DNA of 64,000 bases from an uncultured Collinsella sp. GTDB taxonomy: Bacteria > Actinomycetota > Coriobacteriia > Coriobacteriales > Coriobacteriaceae. The position numbers and the translations under genes were made by a program. Position 1 is the stretch's first letter. Each line of letters opens with the position of its first letter. Below, in pieces: positions 25,432 to 33,971 of the stretch. The notes beneath the pieces are model-generated. The model worked only from the letters and a program-made list of their open reading frames with translations. It had not been told where the DNA came from and ran no database searches. Location of the stretch: positions 1 through 64,000 of the forward strand of contig CAAESW010000045.1 in the NCBI GenBank assembly GCA_900758845.1. Reading direction: 5' to 3'.

Positions 25432-26187
25432 ATGGCGCGAGCCATCTTCCAAACCATTTATGACAACGTGAAGCAGTCGATTGACGACGGCACATACGCC
25501 TATCAGAGTTATCTGCCTTCGGAAACTGAGCTCACGCAGCTGTTTGACTGTTCGCGCATGACGGTCCGTCGCGCCATCTCGATGCTTGCGGCAGATGGTT
25601 ACGTGCTCCCCCAGCAAGGCAAAGGCATGCGCGTCATTCGCAACATCAGTGACGAGAAGAGTCGTGGTGGCGGCGGACTCGAGACCTTTAAGGAAATCGC
25701 GGTCAACCGAGGCTTTGAGCTCAAGACTGTCACCACCGTCTTTGAGCTCCTCATCTGCAGCAAGGCGCTCTCCAAGATTACTGGGTTTCCCGAAGGTTGT
25801 GAGCTCACACGCGCCAAACGCATCCGTTATGCAGACGGACAAGCCGTGTGCTCCGACGACTCCTATTACCTAAGCTCACAAGTACCGGGGCTGACACCCG
25901 AGATTGTCAACGACTCGATCTATCGCTACCTCGAAGAAGATCTTGGCATTAGGATTGCCACGGGCAAACGCGATGTAACGATCGAGCATCCCACGCCCGA
26001 GGATACGCGCGTGCTCGATCTCGACGACTTTAACGCACTCGCCGTTATACGCGGGCAGACCTACAACGCCGACGGCATCCTTATGGAATACACCGAGACC
26101 AAACAGGTCCCCGGGTTCTTTTTGCTCCATGAAACCGTGACGCGCAACGGTACCGGTCGAACCGGCCACCAAAGCAGCATGAACTAA
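25432..26187 (+). CDS. GntR-family regulator with UTRA domain
   Basis: This 251-aa protein has an N-terminal winged helix (YLPSETELTQLFDCSRMTVRRAI, about aa 27-50, with the usual QQGKGMRV wing) and a C-terminal UTRA effector domain (about aa 90-235), which in TreR, NagR and FrlR binds phosphorylated sugars. An AGGAG ribosome site lies upstream of ATG 25432. It sits downstream of the dehydrogenase gene and is probably cotranscribed, and it likely represses the divergent alpha-glucoside locus through the half-sites at 24132 and 24260. A strong terminator follows the stop codon. Confidence 0.93.
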   Translation: MARAIFQTIYDNVKQSIDDGTYAYQSYLPSETELTQLFDCSRMTVRRAISMLAADGYVLPQQGKGMRVIRNISDEKSRGGGGLETFKEIAVNRGFELKTVTTVFELLICSKALSKITGFPEGCELTRAKRIRYADGQAVCSDDSYYLSSQVPGLTPEIVNDSIYRYLEEDLGIRIATGKRDVTIEHPTPEDTRVLDLDDFNALAVIRGQTYNADGILMEYTETKQVPGFFLLHETVTRNGTGRTGHQSSMN

Positions 26188-26197
26188 CCATTTATTA

Positions 26198-26268
26198 GTT
26201 GCGGTGGGATAGTTCCTAGAATGGCCAGCTTAAGGGCAAAACAGGAACTATTCCACCGCAACTTTTTT
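26198..26268 (+). terminator. Strong rho-independent terminator after the GntR gene
   Basis: A 20-bp stem (arms beginning GTTGCGGTGG and ending CCACCGCAAC, one G-U pair) encloses a 25-base loop and is followed by TTTTTT. It closes the dehydrogenase-GntR transcript. Confidence 0.9.
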
Positions 26269-26318
26269 GGCCGGCGGGGCAGTATCTGTCCCACCGGCCA
26301 TCATTTACGCTCTTTTAG

Positions 26319-27572
26319 CTAGTCCGCGAGCTTCTCCACCTGATCGAGCATCTTGCCGAGTTTGGCCTTCGCCTCGGCCTTGACCTTCTCAGCTTCTTCG
26401 TGAGCTTTCGCCTTCTGGGCGGCCTTCTCCTCGGCCTCGGGGTCGACGACGATCAAATTGGACGCATCGTGCTCAACAAGCTTGAGCGCATGCTCGGGGC
26501 ACACCTTGACACAGGCACCGCAACCCAAACAATACGTGGATTCCAGTGCAAAGCGACCGCTTCCTACCAAATCGCAGGCGAACGTGGGGCATACATTGAC
26601 GCACTCGCCGCACGACGTGCACTTGTCAAAATCGCACTCCGGCGTGCTCACCTGCATGTTCTGGGCAAGCTCGGGGTGGTTTTGCAGCGTCGAGAGCACC
26701 AGCTGCCGCCCGTGCGTGAGCGAACGGCGGCGCTTGGTCGTCGTGGTACCGCACATGGTGTTGAGCGTGCGTTCCAACTGGGTAATCTGATGGCGATGTG
26801 CTTTGAGCTTCTGCGTCACCGAGGCCAGCGCCGCCGTCGCCGGGTTGAGCTTGGTCACCGTCAGGCCCGTCGTGCGGGCGATCTTTTCCATGTACTCCTT
26901 GCGCTCGTACTCGCGAAGCTTATGGCACTTGAGGCTCTTGGGGTCGACCTCCAGGCCCATACCCGTGCCAGACCACTCCTCGGCCTTCGCAATCGCCTCG
27001 CCCAGAATGTCCTCACCGCCGGTGTTGCGGCATTTATCGCACACGCCCAACGGCAGGTACACACTCACGTTGGGATAGTCGGCCAGTACCGAGAACCAAG
27101 TCTCGGCCGTAATATCGCCCACGCAGGCAACGACGACTTCGTTTTCGCGCGGCATGCGCTTAAGGGCGCGCGTGCAGGTGACGTAGGCGGTCTCGTGGCT
27201 CGTGGCCGCCGAGACAATGTCGTCATACAGGTTTTTAGGCGCCAGGCGCGGCGAGATGATCGCCTCGGTCGGACAGGCAGCGGCGCACAGGCCGCACTTG
27301 CGACAGGAGTCGAGGATCTCGATGGCGTCTTCCTCGACCTCGATAGCGTTGACCGGGCACACGTCCATGCACGCGGTGCAGCCGCTCTTTTCGTTTTTGC
27401 AGGTCAGGCACGGAATGGTGTTGCCGCGCGGACGCTCCTTGTAGTCGGCAGGATTCCACTGCGGTGCCGACGGATCGAGTGCATCGGTCACACCGCCAAG
27501 CGGGTTTTTAAGAAAGTCGAAACCCTTGCTGATCTCGATAATGTCATCAAACAGATCGTGTTCCTGCGCCAT
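26319..27572 (-). CDS. Ferredoxin-like protein with four 4Fe-4S motifs
   Basis: This 417-aa protein has two Cys-rich clusters near the N terminus (CLTCKNEKSGCTACMDVCP and CRKCGLCAAACP, about aa 54-105) and two near the C terminus (KCTSCGECVNVCP and CLGCGACVKVCP, about aa 318-370), the 8Fe-8S ferredoxin pattern at each end. The ~200-residue middle has further cysteines (GVCDKCRNTGG, LKCHKLREY) and is not recognised. The last ~45 residues are a charged Ala/Lys/Glu helix. The start at 27572 is supported by GGGAGGGG. It probably moves electrons between soluble partners, being cytoplasmic with no Tat or Sec signal. A terminator separates it from the GntR gene. Confidence 0.85.
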   Translation of the reverse strand: MAQEHDLFDDIIEISKGFDFLKNPLGGVTDALDPSAPQWNPADYKERPRGNTIPCLTCKNEKSGCTACMDVCPVNAIEVEEDAIEILDSCRKCGLCAAACPTEAIISPRLAPKNLYDDIVSAATSHETAYVTCTRALKRMPRENEVVVACVGDITAETWFSVLADYPNVSVYLPLGVCDKCRNTGGEDILGEAIAKAEEWSGTGMGLEVDPKSLKCHKLREYERKEYMEKIARTTGLTVTKLNPATAALASVTQKLKAHRHQITQLERTLNTMCGTTTTKRRRSLTHGRQLVLSTLQNHPELAQNMQVSTPECDFDKCTSCGECVNVCPTFACDLVGSGRFALESTYCLGCGACVKVCPEHALKLVEHDASNLIVVDPEAEEKAAQKAKAHEEAEKVKAEAKAKLGKMLDQVEKLAD

Positions 27573-27722
27573 GCGCGGCCCCTCCCTGAGCAGTGCAAAC
27601 AAGCAAGAAATAATGATACGCCATCGGCCCACGCCTCGGGCAAATTACACGCGGCGCATCTTTGTGGCAAATAGCCTATGCCTATCGCCGCCTCGATTGC
27701 ACAAGGTCAATCAAGCGCCAAG

Positions 27723-28790
27723 CTATGCCTCGCACATGAGCTGCACGAGCTTCTGTTTGGTCACCTTAACCTGCTCGTTGGCCATGTTACGCTCGTTTCT
27801 AAAGACCGCATTTGCAACACCCTGCAGATCGGCATCGGAAATCTCGCCAAGGCCCAGCTCCTCGAGCGTCGTCGGCAGACCAACGCGCTGGCAAAACTCG
27901 AGCACCTGATCAAGCTCGGGCGCACGCTCCAGGCGCAGCTGCACCACCAGGCCAAATGCCACGGCCTCGCCATGCATGGCCTTGCACTCGGGCAGGATCG
28001 TCAAACCGTTGGCGATGGCATGCGCCAACGCCAAGCCACCGCTCTCAAAGCCGACGCCCGAGAGCAGAATATTGCACTCAATCAGACGCTCAACCGCCGG
28101 CGATATACGTCCCTTTTTGAGATCTCGCCTGGCAGCGACGCCGCACTCCATGAGCGTGTCGTAGCAAGCGCGAGCCGCGACCAGAGCCAAGTGCCCCGGC
28201 GCGCCACCGTGCTCGTTGGTGCCGTGCGCCGCGGCGCACGAACGCGCCTCGAAGTACGTTGCCAGTGCGTCGCCCATGCCGGCGACCGTCATACGCAGCG
28301 GGGCTGCCGCGACCACGTTGGTATCGACCACAACCAGGTCTGGATTCTTCTCGAGCATCAGGTAGCGGTCGAACGACCCATCCTCGTGATACAGCACCGA
28401 AATCGCGCTGCACGGACCGTCCATCGAAGCCGCCGTGGGGCATACGCACAACGGCAGCTCAGCATAAAACGCAACGGCCTTGGCGATATCGAGCATCTTG
28501 CCGCCGCCAATGCCCACCACCATGTCGCAATACTCGGCCCGGGCTTCCTTGGCCATTTCGACAACGGCATCTTCCGTACACGGACCGTTGTAAATCTTAA
28601 AGAACGGCTCGCTTAGATCTTCATCCAGAAATCCATCGACGATCTGCCTGCACAGCCGATCCTCGGTGCCCTGGTCAAACAAGACATAGGCAGCGCAGCC
28701 CAACCATGACAAATACCTGCCCTGGCGCGAAAGCTCCCCCGGTCCCTGAACATACCGACCGGGGCCGCCATAAACCATAGGAAGCGCCAT
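27723..28790 (-). CDS. Glycerol dehydrogenase-like enzyme (copy A)
   Basis: This 355-aa member of the iron/zinc alcohol dehydrogenase superfamily, GldA branch, has the NAD-binding GIGGGKMLD. Its metal ligands are the Asp of GMGDALATYFEA, the His of ALAHAIANG and the His of AMHGEAVAFG. It probably oxidises glycerol to dihydroxyacetone with NAD+, or reduces a related ketone. It is clearly paralogous to the next gene upstream (28904-30004), sharing these motifs and overall layout but with much divergence, so the substrates may differ. A strong terminator lies between the two, so this copy has its own promoter or is reached by readthrough. ATG 28790 is preferred over GTG 28802 because the latter leaves no space after the ribosome site. 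Confidence 0.88.
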   Translation of the reverse strand: MALPMVYGGPGRYVQGPGELSRQGRYLSWLGCAAYVLFDQGTEDRLCRQIVDGFLDEDLSEPFFKIYNGPCTEDAVVEMAKEARAEYCDMVVGIGGGKMLDIAKAVAFYAELPLCVCPTAASMDGPCSAISVLYHEDGSFDRYLMLEKNPDLVVVDTNVVAAAPLRMTVAGMGDALATYFEARSCAAAHGTNEHGGAPGHLALVAARACYDTLMECGVAARRDLKKGRISPAVERLIECNILLSGVGFESGGLALAHAIANGLTILPECKAMHGEAVAFGLVVQLRLERAPELDQVLEFCQRVGLPTTLEELGLGEISDADLQGVANAVFRNERNMANEQVKVTKQKLVQLMCEA

Positions 28791-28852
28791 ACGAGAATCC
28801 ACCCTTCATCAAACAACGATGGGTGCAAAGTACCCTGACCCCTTTGCACCAT

Positions 28853-28891
28853 AGCAAAAAGGGGCAAAGCCATCTGTTGGCTTTGCCCCTT
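28853..28891 (-). terminator. Terminator downstream of glycerol dehydrogenase copy B
   Basis: The stem AAGGGGCAAAGCCA / TGGCTTTGCCCCTT (28859-28891) is followed on the minus strand by a T run. A second, weaker hairpin (GGTGCAAAG arms, about 28823-28850) lies just beyond. Confidence 0.85.
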
Positions 28892-28903
28892 CCTTAGCTT
28901 GAT

Positions 28904-30004
28904 TTACTCATCCATGAGATAGTAGTGGCCCAGTGCGTCGGCACCCAGGATGGCGTTTGCGACCATCTCGGGCGTCACCTCAAACGGCATATTGCACATG
29001 GTGTCCTCGGGCGCGCACGCGGCCTCGGCAACAATCATGGCCTGCTCGCGCGTAAGCTCGGCAACGCCAAGTTCCTTCATCGTGACCGGCAGGCCCAGCT
29101 CAATGCAGAAGCCCAAGACTTCCTCGAGCTTCTCGGTCGGGGCATCCTCGAGTACCAGCTGGACGATAGTGCCGAAGGCGACCTTCTCGCCGTGATACAT
29201 GCTGTGGCACTCGGGCAGCATCGTCAGGCCATTGTGGATGGCATGAGCGGCAGCAAGGCCCGAGCTCTCAAAGCCAATGCCCGAAAGCAGCGTATTGGCC
29301 TCGATGATGTGCTCGACGGCAGGCGTGAGCGCACCCTTCTCCAGCGCAACCTTGGCCTTGACGCCATCGGCCATAAGCGTCTCGTAGCAGAGCTTGGCGA
29401 GCGCCAGACCAGCCATGCTGCCCTTGCCGCCGGCGCAGGTGCCGCCGTCGGCATCGTGCGTCGCCTGGGCCTCGAAGTAGGTTGCGAGCGCATCGCCCAT
29501 ACCGGAAACCGTCAGGCGCACCGGGCTCGCCGCGATAACCGTCGTATCCATCAGGACGATATTGGGGTTTGCCTTAAGGAAGAGGTACTTATCGAACTGG
29601 CCGTCATCGGTGTAAAGCACCGAAAGTGCCGAGCACGGTGCATCGGTCGAGGCAATGGTGGGGCAAATGATAACCGGGGACTCCAGGTAATAGGCGACGG
29701 CCTTCGCGGTGTCGAGGATCTTGCCGCCACCGACGCCGACGATGATGTCGCAACCGTTGTCGCGAGCGAGCGCAACCAGGCGATCGACCTCGCCCTTGGA
29801 GCACTCGCCGTTAAAGTCCTCAAACAGCAGCTCGGCCTTGGCCTCGGCAAAGCCGCCCTCGATCTTGGCACCGACGCGCTTCTTGCCCGAAGGCGTCACG
29901 ATGACGAGGGCCTTAGCGCCGAGCGGCTCGACATAGGAGCCGAGCTTGGCGAGCTCGTCCGGACCCTGGATGTACTTGCTGGGGCTATTGAAAATTGCAG
30001 CCAT
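28904..30004 (-). CDS. gldA: Glycerol dehydrogenase (copy B)
   Basis: This 366-aa NAD-dependent glycerol dehydrogenase starts MAAIFNSPSKYIQGP, the usual start of GldA. It has GVGGGKILDTAKAVA for nucleotide binding and metal ligands in GMGDALATYFEAQ (Asp), AAHAIHNG (His) and MYHGEKVAFG (His). It is closer to canonical GldA than the adjacent copy A. It should interconvert glycerol and dihydroxyacetone, and in an anaerobe may serve NAD+/NADH balance. Separate terminators stand before and after it. Confidence 0.94.
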   Translation of the reverse strand: MAAIFNSPSKYIQGPDELAKLGSYVEPLGAKALVIVTPSGKKRVGAKIEGGFAEAKAELLFEDFNGECSKGEVDRLVALARDNGCDIIVGVGGGKILDTAKAVAYYLESPVIICPTIASTDAPCSALSVLYTDDGQFDKYLFLKANPNIVLMDTTVIAASPVRLTVSGMGDALATYFEAQATHDADGGTCAGGKGSMAGLALAKLCYETLMADGVKAKVALEKGALTPAVEHIIEANTLLSGIGFESSGLAAAHAIHNGLTMLPECHSMYHGEKVAFGTIVQLVLEDAPTEKLEEVLGFCIELGLPVTMKELGVAELTREQAMIVAEAACAPEDTMCNMPFEVTPEMVANAILGADALGHYYLMDE

Positions 30005-30020
30005 AACTATCCCATTCTCT

Positions 30021-30061
30021 AAAAAAGAAAGGGGCTCCGTACGGATACGTGCGGAGCCCCT
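30021..30061 (-). terminator. Terminator downstream of the iron-containing alcohol dehydrogenase
   Basis: The stem AGGGGCTCCG / CGGAGCCCCT is followed on the minus strand by TTCTTTTTT. It separates the 30083-31306 gene from gldA. Confidence 0.88.
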
Positions 30062-30082
30062 CGTTACGATAACAAGAGTCGA

Positions 30083-31306
30083 TTAGAAATCGATGTCGGT
30101 GTCGTAGTAGCAGGCCTTGAGGATCTTCTCGAAGTCGGCAGCCTTGGTCTCACGCGGGTTCTCGGGCGTGCAGGCGTCCTGCTCGGCGTTCGCGGCGATC
30201 TCGGGCAGCTTGGCGAGGAACTCCTCCTCGGAAACCATCTGCGGGTTCTCGGCGTCGACCTTCACGCCACCATTCGCGTAATCCTTGATGGACTGCGGAA
30301 TGTTGAGCTGGTCGTTGAGGTCGCGGATCTTCTGGACGAGCGCAGCGATGAGCTCCTCGTTGGTCTCGCCGGGAAGGTGCAGGATCTCCTTGGCCACGTA
30401 AGCGTAACGCTCGGCAGCACGGGGATCCTTGGAGTTCCACTGGATGACCTTGCCCAGGTACATGGCGTTAGCGGCACCGTGGATGATGTGGCCGTTCTCG
30501 AAGGCAGCACCGGTCTTGTGAGCCATGGAGTGAACGATGCCGAGCAGGCCCGAGGAGAAGGCGATACCGGCGATGCACTGAGCCTCGTGCATGTGCTGAC
30601 GGGCCTCATGGTCGCCAGCATAGGACTTGGGCAGCCACTCGACGATCTCGCGGATGCCGTGCAGAGCGTTGGCGTCGGTGAACATAGAGGCGCAGGTGGA
30701 AACGTAGGCCTCCATGCAGTGGGTCAGAGCATCCATGCCGGTGTGAGCGCACAGCTTGGCGGGCATGGTGTAGGTGAGCTCGGGGTCGACGATGGCGACA
30801 TCAGGGGTGATGTTGAAGTCGGCCAGCGGGTACTTGATGCCCTTTTCGTAATCCGTGATGACGGAGAATGCGGTGACCTCGGTAGCAGTGCCGGAGGTAG
30901 AGGAAATGGCGCAGAAGTGAGCCTTCTGACGCAGCTCGGGGAAGCTGAACGGCTGGATAATGTTGTCGAAGGACTCCTCGGGATACTCGTAGAAGACCCA
31001 CATGGCCTTAGCAGCATCGATGGGCGAACCGCCGCCGATAGCAACGATCCAGTCGGGCTCGAAGTCGCGCATAGCGGCTGCGCCCTTCATGACGGTCTCG
31101 ATGGAGGGATCGGACTCGACGCCCTCGAACAGCTTGACCTCCATGCCGGCCTCTTTGAGGTCGGCCTCAACGTCCTGCAGGAACCCGCCGCGGCGCATAG
31201 AGCTGCCGCCAGAAACGATGATGGCCTTCTTACCCTTGAGGTTCTTCACCTCGTGGCGAGCGCCCTCACCAAAGTACAGATCGCGAGGATTGGTAAAACG
31301 TCCCAT
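30083..31306 (-). CDS. Iron-containing alcohol dehydrogenase (butanol dehydrogenase type)
   Basis: This 407-aa protein of the Fe-ADH family has GGGSPIDAAKAM (nucleotide binding), SSTSGTATEVT, and metal ligands in MDALTHCMEAY (Asp and His), HSMAHKTGA and NGHIIHGAANA. The first two alcohol dehydrogenase signature blocks are intact. It probably reduces short-chain aldehydes or oxidises alcohols during fermentation. The start at 31306 has a perfect AGGAGG seven bases upstream; the longer frame upstream is not conserved-looking. It is the third metal-dependent alcohol dehydrogenase in a row on this strand, each with its own terminator. Confidence 0.92.
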   Translation of the reverse strand: MGRFTNPRDLYFGEGARHEVKNLKGKKAIIVSGGSSMRRGGFLQDVEADLKEAGMEVKLFEGVESDPSIETVMKGAAAMRDFEPDWIVAIGGGSPIDAAKAMWVFYEYPEESFDNIIQPFSFPELRQKAHFCAISSTSGTATEVTAFSVITDYEKGIKYPLADFNITPDVAIVDPELTYTMPAKLCAHTGMDALTHCMEAYVSTCASMFTDANALHGIREIVEWLPKSYAGDHEARQHMHEAQCIAGIAFSSGLLGIVHSMAHKTGAAFENGHIIHGAANAMYLGKVIQWNSKDPRAAERYAYVAKEILHLPGETNEELIAALVQKIRDLNDQLNIPQSIKDYANGGVKVDAENPQMVSEEEFLAKLPEIAANAEQDACTPENPRETKAADFEKILKACYYDTDIDF

Positions 31307-31806
31307 ACTGTGCCTCCTAAACAAGCCCCTCTTAGACTTGCGTATATAACGGAGCACCCAATTGGCTCCGTTAGGACCGGTTTGCGCGTTGCCGGCGATG
31401 ACAATGCGCGATGTCTAAACGTCTCAACGCTCAGACAAACACTATTTTACCGTTCTGGTTGGTCAGTTATTCACCTAAAGCCGCCAATGATGAAACGTTT
31501 TTTCTATCCCTGAAGACCCTTGTGCGGCATTCATACTCCCAAGCTGGGCAAACGTTTTATCAAGGTTGACTACATATCCCGGGCAGGACCGTGCCCCTCC
31601 AAAATATGCACCGTTCGCCGCCAAAAATCGACCGTTTGCGGCACCGTGATACCACTCGGTCGTCCAAGGTGCCGACATTTGTGCGACATCCGTCTTCGTG
31701 GTGCAAAGGTGCAAGTCCAAGTGCGGCACCCCCGGTGTGCCACATGCGGGTAAACTAGAACCTTATATAGAAACATTTGAACCCTAACCGCAGCAAAGGA
31801 GGCCCC
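31307..31806. other. 500-base divergent intergenic region
   Basis: It lies between the Fe-ADH gene and the helical-repeat operon. It contains a run of short, partly repeated motifs (gcaccgttcgccg, cgaccgtttgcggcacc, gtgcggcacc) at about 31600-31740, which could be regulator half-sites. I see no open frame with a ribosome site and no RNA gene. An AT-rich patch (cttatatag near 31762) may hold the rightward promoter. Confidence 0.4.
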
Positions 31807-32883
31807 ATGGCATTCGATCCCATTCAAGAGGATTGCCATCGCCTCGTTCTTGAGGCCTTGCGCCGCGACAATATCCCGCTCACCGACGGTGCCGCCGTAG
31901 AGCGTCTGATGGAACAATTCACCCGCAACCCCGCACCGCTCATCGTGCACGACCGCGACCGCGCCGGGCACCTCATTGCCAAGGTGGTCGAGGCTGTCGA
32001 CTACCGCATTCCCTTTATCCCTGACGATACCCAGGCAGAGCAAGAAGAGGCAGCTGCCGAGAACATGCTCCGCGAGGCAGCCGCGCTCGACCCGGCCAAC
32101 TGGGATGCCCAGCGCATGCTGACCGCCCTCACCGCCAGCTCCAACGAGGAATACGTACAGTACTTGGCATCCAAGCGCGATGAAGTCGAGCATGACCTGG
32201 CGCTCAAAATCGCCTCGGCGCAGGACCCCTACGAGCGTGAGGCCGCTGGCGACCTTATGCGCCGCCCCTACCTGCGCTGGCTTGCCGCCTTGGCATCGCG
32301 CGCGCTCATTAGCGGACGCTACCGCATGTCGCTCCAAGCCGCGAATCGCAGCTTGGACTTTGCGCCCAACGACCCCGCTGGTGTCCGCCACACCGCGATG
32401 CTCGCTATGGCAAAGCTCGAATACCCCGCCGAGGAGCTCAAGCGATTTCGCTCTGCCCACTCCGTCCCCTATCTCGCCAACACGCCGCTGCGCCGTCGTC
32501 CCAAAGATGCGGAGCGCGACTTGGACCCGTGGACGCTCATCGCGCTGATGAGCGCTGCCTGGCGCGAGCTGGACTACGAGGGCGCCGAGCACTACCTGCG
32601 TATCCTTGTGCGCTCATGCCCGCACGCGGCCGAAGCACTCTACTTCCAAACCGAGTTTCCCGATGGTGTCTATGCTCGCGTCAACGTAGGTGTGGGCTCC
32701 ACCGACGAGCTCGTCCTTGCGCTGTCCGAGGCAACGCCGGTGCTGCAGGAGGGCCTGGGCGCTCCCGACAACGCCAGCTTTGCCGCCTGGGTCGCCACCA
32801 ACGATATCGTGCGTTCCCAGATCGACGAGCGCATCCTGCGGGCGGCCGAGCAGGGCCTGCCGTTTAAGGGAGGAGACCTCTAA
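31807..32883 (+). CDS. Helical-repeat (TPR-like) protein, paralogue 1
   Basis: This 358-aa soluble, helix-rich protein has repeat-like units with small residues at helix contacts (YRMSLQAANRSLDFAPNDPAG resembles a TPR repeat, about aa 175-200). It has no signal peptide or catalytic motif. The start is set at ATG 31807, with AAGGAGG seven bases upstream. Its stop codon overlaps the start of the next gene by one base (TAATG), so the two are translationally coupled. They appear to be diverged paralogues. The MurT-GatD fusion follows, which may link them to the cell envelope. The function is unknown. Confidence 0.75.
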   Translation: MAFDPIQEDCHRLVLEALRRDNIPLTDGAAVERLMEQFTRNPAPLIVHDRDRAGHLIAKVVEAVDYRIPFIPDDTQAEQEEAAAENMLREAAALDPANWDAQRMLTALTASSNEEYVQYLASKRDEVEHDLALKIASAQDPYEREAAGDLMRRPYLRWLAALASRALISGRYRMSLQAANRSLDFAPNDPAGVRHTAMLAMAKLEYPAEELKRFRSAHSVPYLANTPLRRRPKDAERDLDPWTLIALMSAAWRELDYEGAEHYLRILVRSCPHAAEALYFQTEFPDGVYARVNVGVGSTDELVLALSEATPVLQEGLGAPDNASFAAWVATNDIVRSQIDERILRAAEQGLPFKGGDL

Positions 32884-33926
32884 TGGATCCGAGCGTCTAC
32901 ATCCCCGCCTACCTGGAGCGCGCCTACCTTGCGTCGCACCCCGAACTCACCGATGCAGCACGCGAGCTTGTCCATAACGACGTGAACGTCAACCCTCATA
33001 AGTATGCGCAGACCGAGCATGCCCAGGCACTGCTGTCCTACGCCGGTGTTCATCGCCACCTGCTCGACGAGCTCCATCGCATCGAGGACATGGGCAGCGA
33101 CGAGGAGTTCGAGCAGACGCGCAATCGTCTGTTCGACGATATGCGCGATGAGCTGCTCAAGATCGTCCGCATCGATGCGCATGTCCTCGACGCGCAGCTG
33201 CTCGCCATCATTTTGGCGGACACGCCCGTCGACGCCTGCCTGGGCGACCTGATGAAGCTCGAGGCGACCACAACCGATTACCTGCAGCAAAGCGTGCCCG
33301 GGTTCGACATGGAAGCCCCGCACTACTGGGCCAATAAGGTTTTGACGGACGGTGTCACCGCAGCAGACCTTACCGTGAGCGAGCCGGCTCTTATCGGGTG
33401 GCTTCACACGCTCGAGGCCATCTCGCAGCTGTGCATGGCGAGCGCCCGCTACCGCGCTGCCGCCAACTACGCCCGCCGCGTCCTTAAGGCAGAAGGCTAT
33501 CCCACCCGAGCTGCCGGCACCGTGCTACTCGCCCTCGCTCGCTTGGAAGACGAGGACGGCTTTTTTGCCCTGGCCCACCAGCTCGAGGAAGAGATCGGGG
33601 CTGACGCGCTCGAGAACTCTCCTTGGTATCTGCTCGCCCGTACGATTCTGCTGTTCAAAACAAACAAGATGCGCCCGGCGACACGCGCGCTGCGTGAGTT
33701 TGCCAACCGTTGCGAGGGCGGTGCATTCTTCTTACTGAACCCCATGTACCAGACACCGTACCTTCCCTGCCGGCCCGAGCCACGCGATCCCTGGGACCTT
33801 TCGCACCAAGCCGTTTGGGAAGCGGACGGTATTATCTCGGACACCCCCGACTTTGCCCCCTGGGCCAACGCCTGCGAAGATGTATCGCAGCTTGCCCAGG
33901 AATTTGCGCGCCGCTACGGATTTTAA
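32883..33926 (+). CDS. Helical-repeat (TPR-like) protein, paralogue 2
   Basis: This 347-aa protein starts by one-base overlap with the preceding stop codon. The C-terminal half repeats the organisation of its neighbour: paired helices (YRAAANYARRVLKAEGYPTRAAG), a paired alanine-rich helix, and an acidic C terminus. The N-terminal half differs. It has no membrane segment or enzymatic motif. It is probably a protein-protein interaction module acting with paralogue 1. It ends 45 bases before the MurT-GatD gene, which is likely cotranscribed. Confidence 0.75.
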   Translation: MDPSVYIPAYLERAYLASHPELTDAARELVHNDVNVNPHKYAQTEHAQALLSYAGVHRHLLDELHRIEDMGSDEEFEQTRNRLFDDMRDELLKIVRIDAHVLDAQLLAIILADTPVDACLGDLMKLEATTTDYLQQSVPGFDMEAPHYWANKVLTDGVTAADLTVSEPALIGWLHTLEAISQLCMASARYRAAANYARRVLKAEGYPTRAAGTVLLALARLEDEDGFFALAHQLEEEIGADALENSPWYLLARTILLFKTNKMRPATRALREFANRCEGGAFFLLNPMYQTPYLPCRPEPRDPWDLSHQAVWEADGIISDTPDFAPWANACEDVSQLAQEFARRYGF

Positions 33927-33971
33927 CGGCGCAAACGCCACGACCATGTCATCTATGTTAGGAACGGTTTC

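Noticed and set aside
26270..26305. Second terminator for the ferredoxin-like gene
   Set aside because: A GGCCGGCGGGG/CCCACCGGCC hairpin is present, but on the minus strand it is followed by A residues rather than T, so it does not look like a terminator for that gene.
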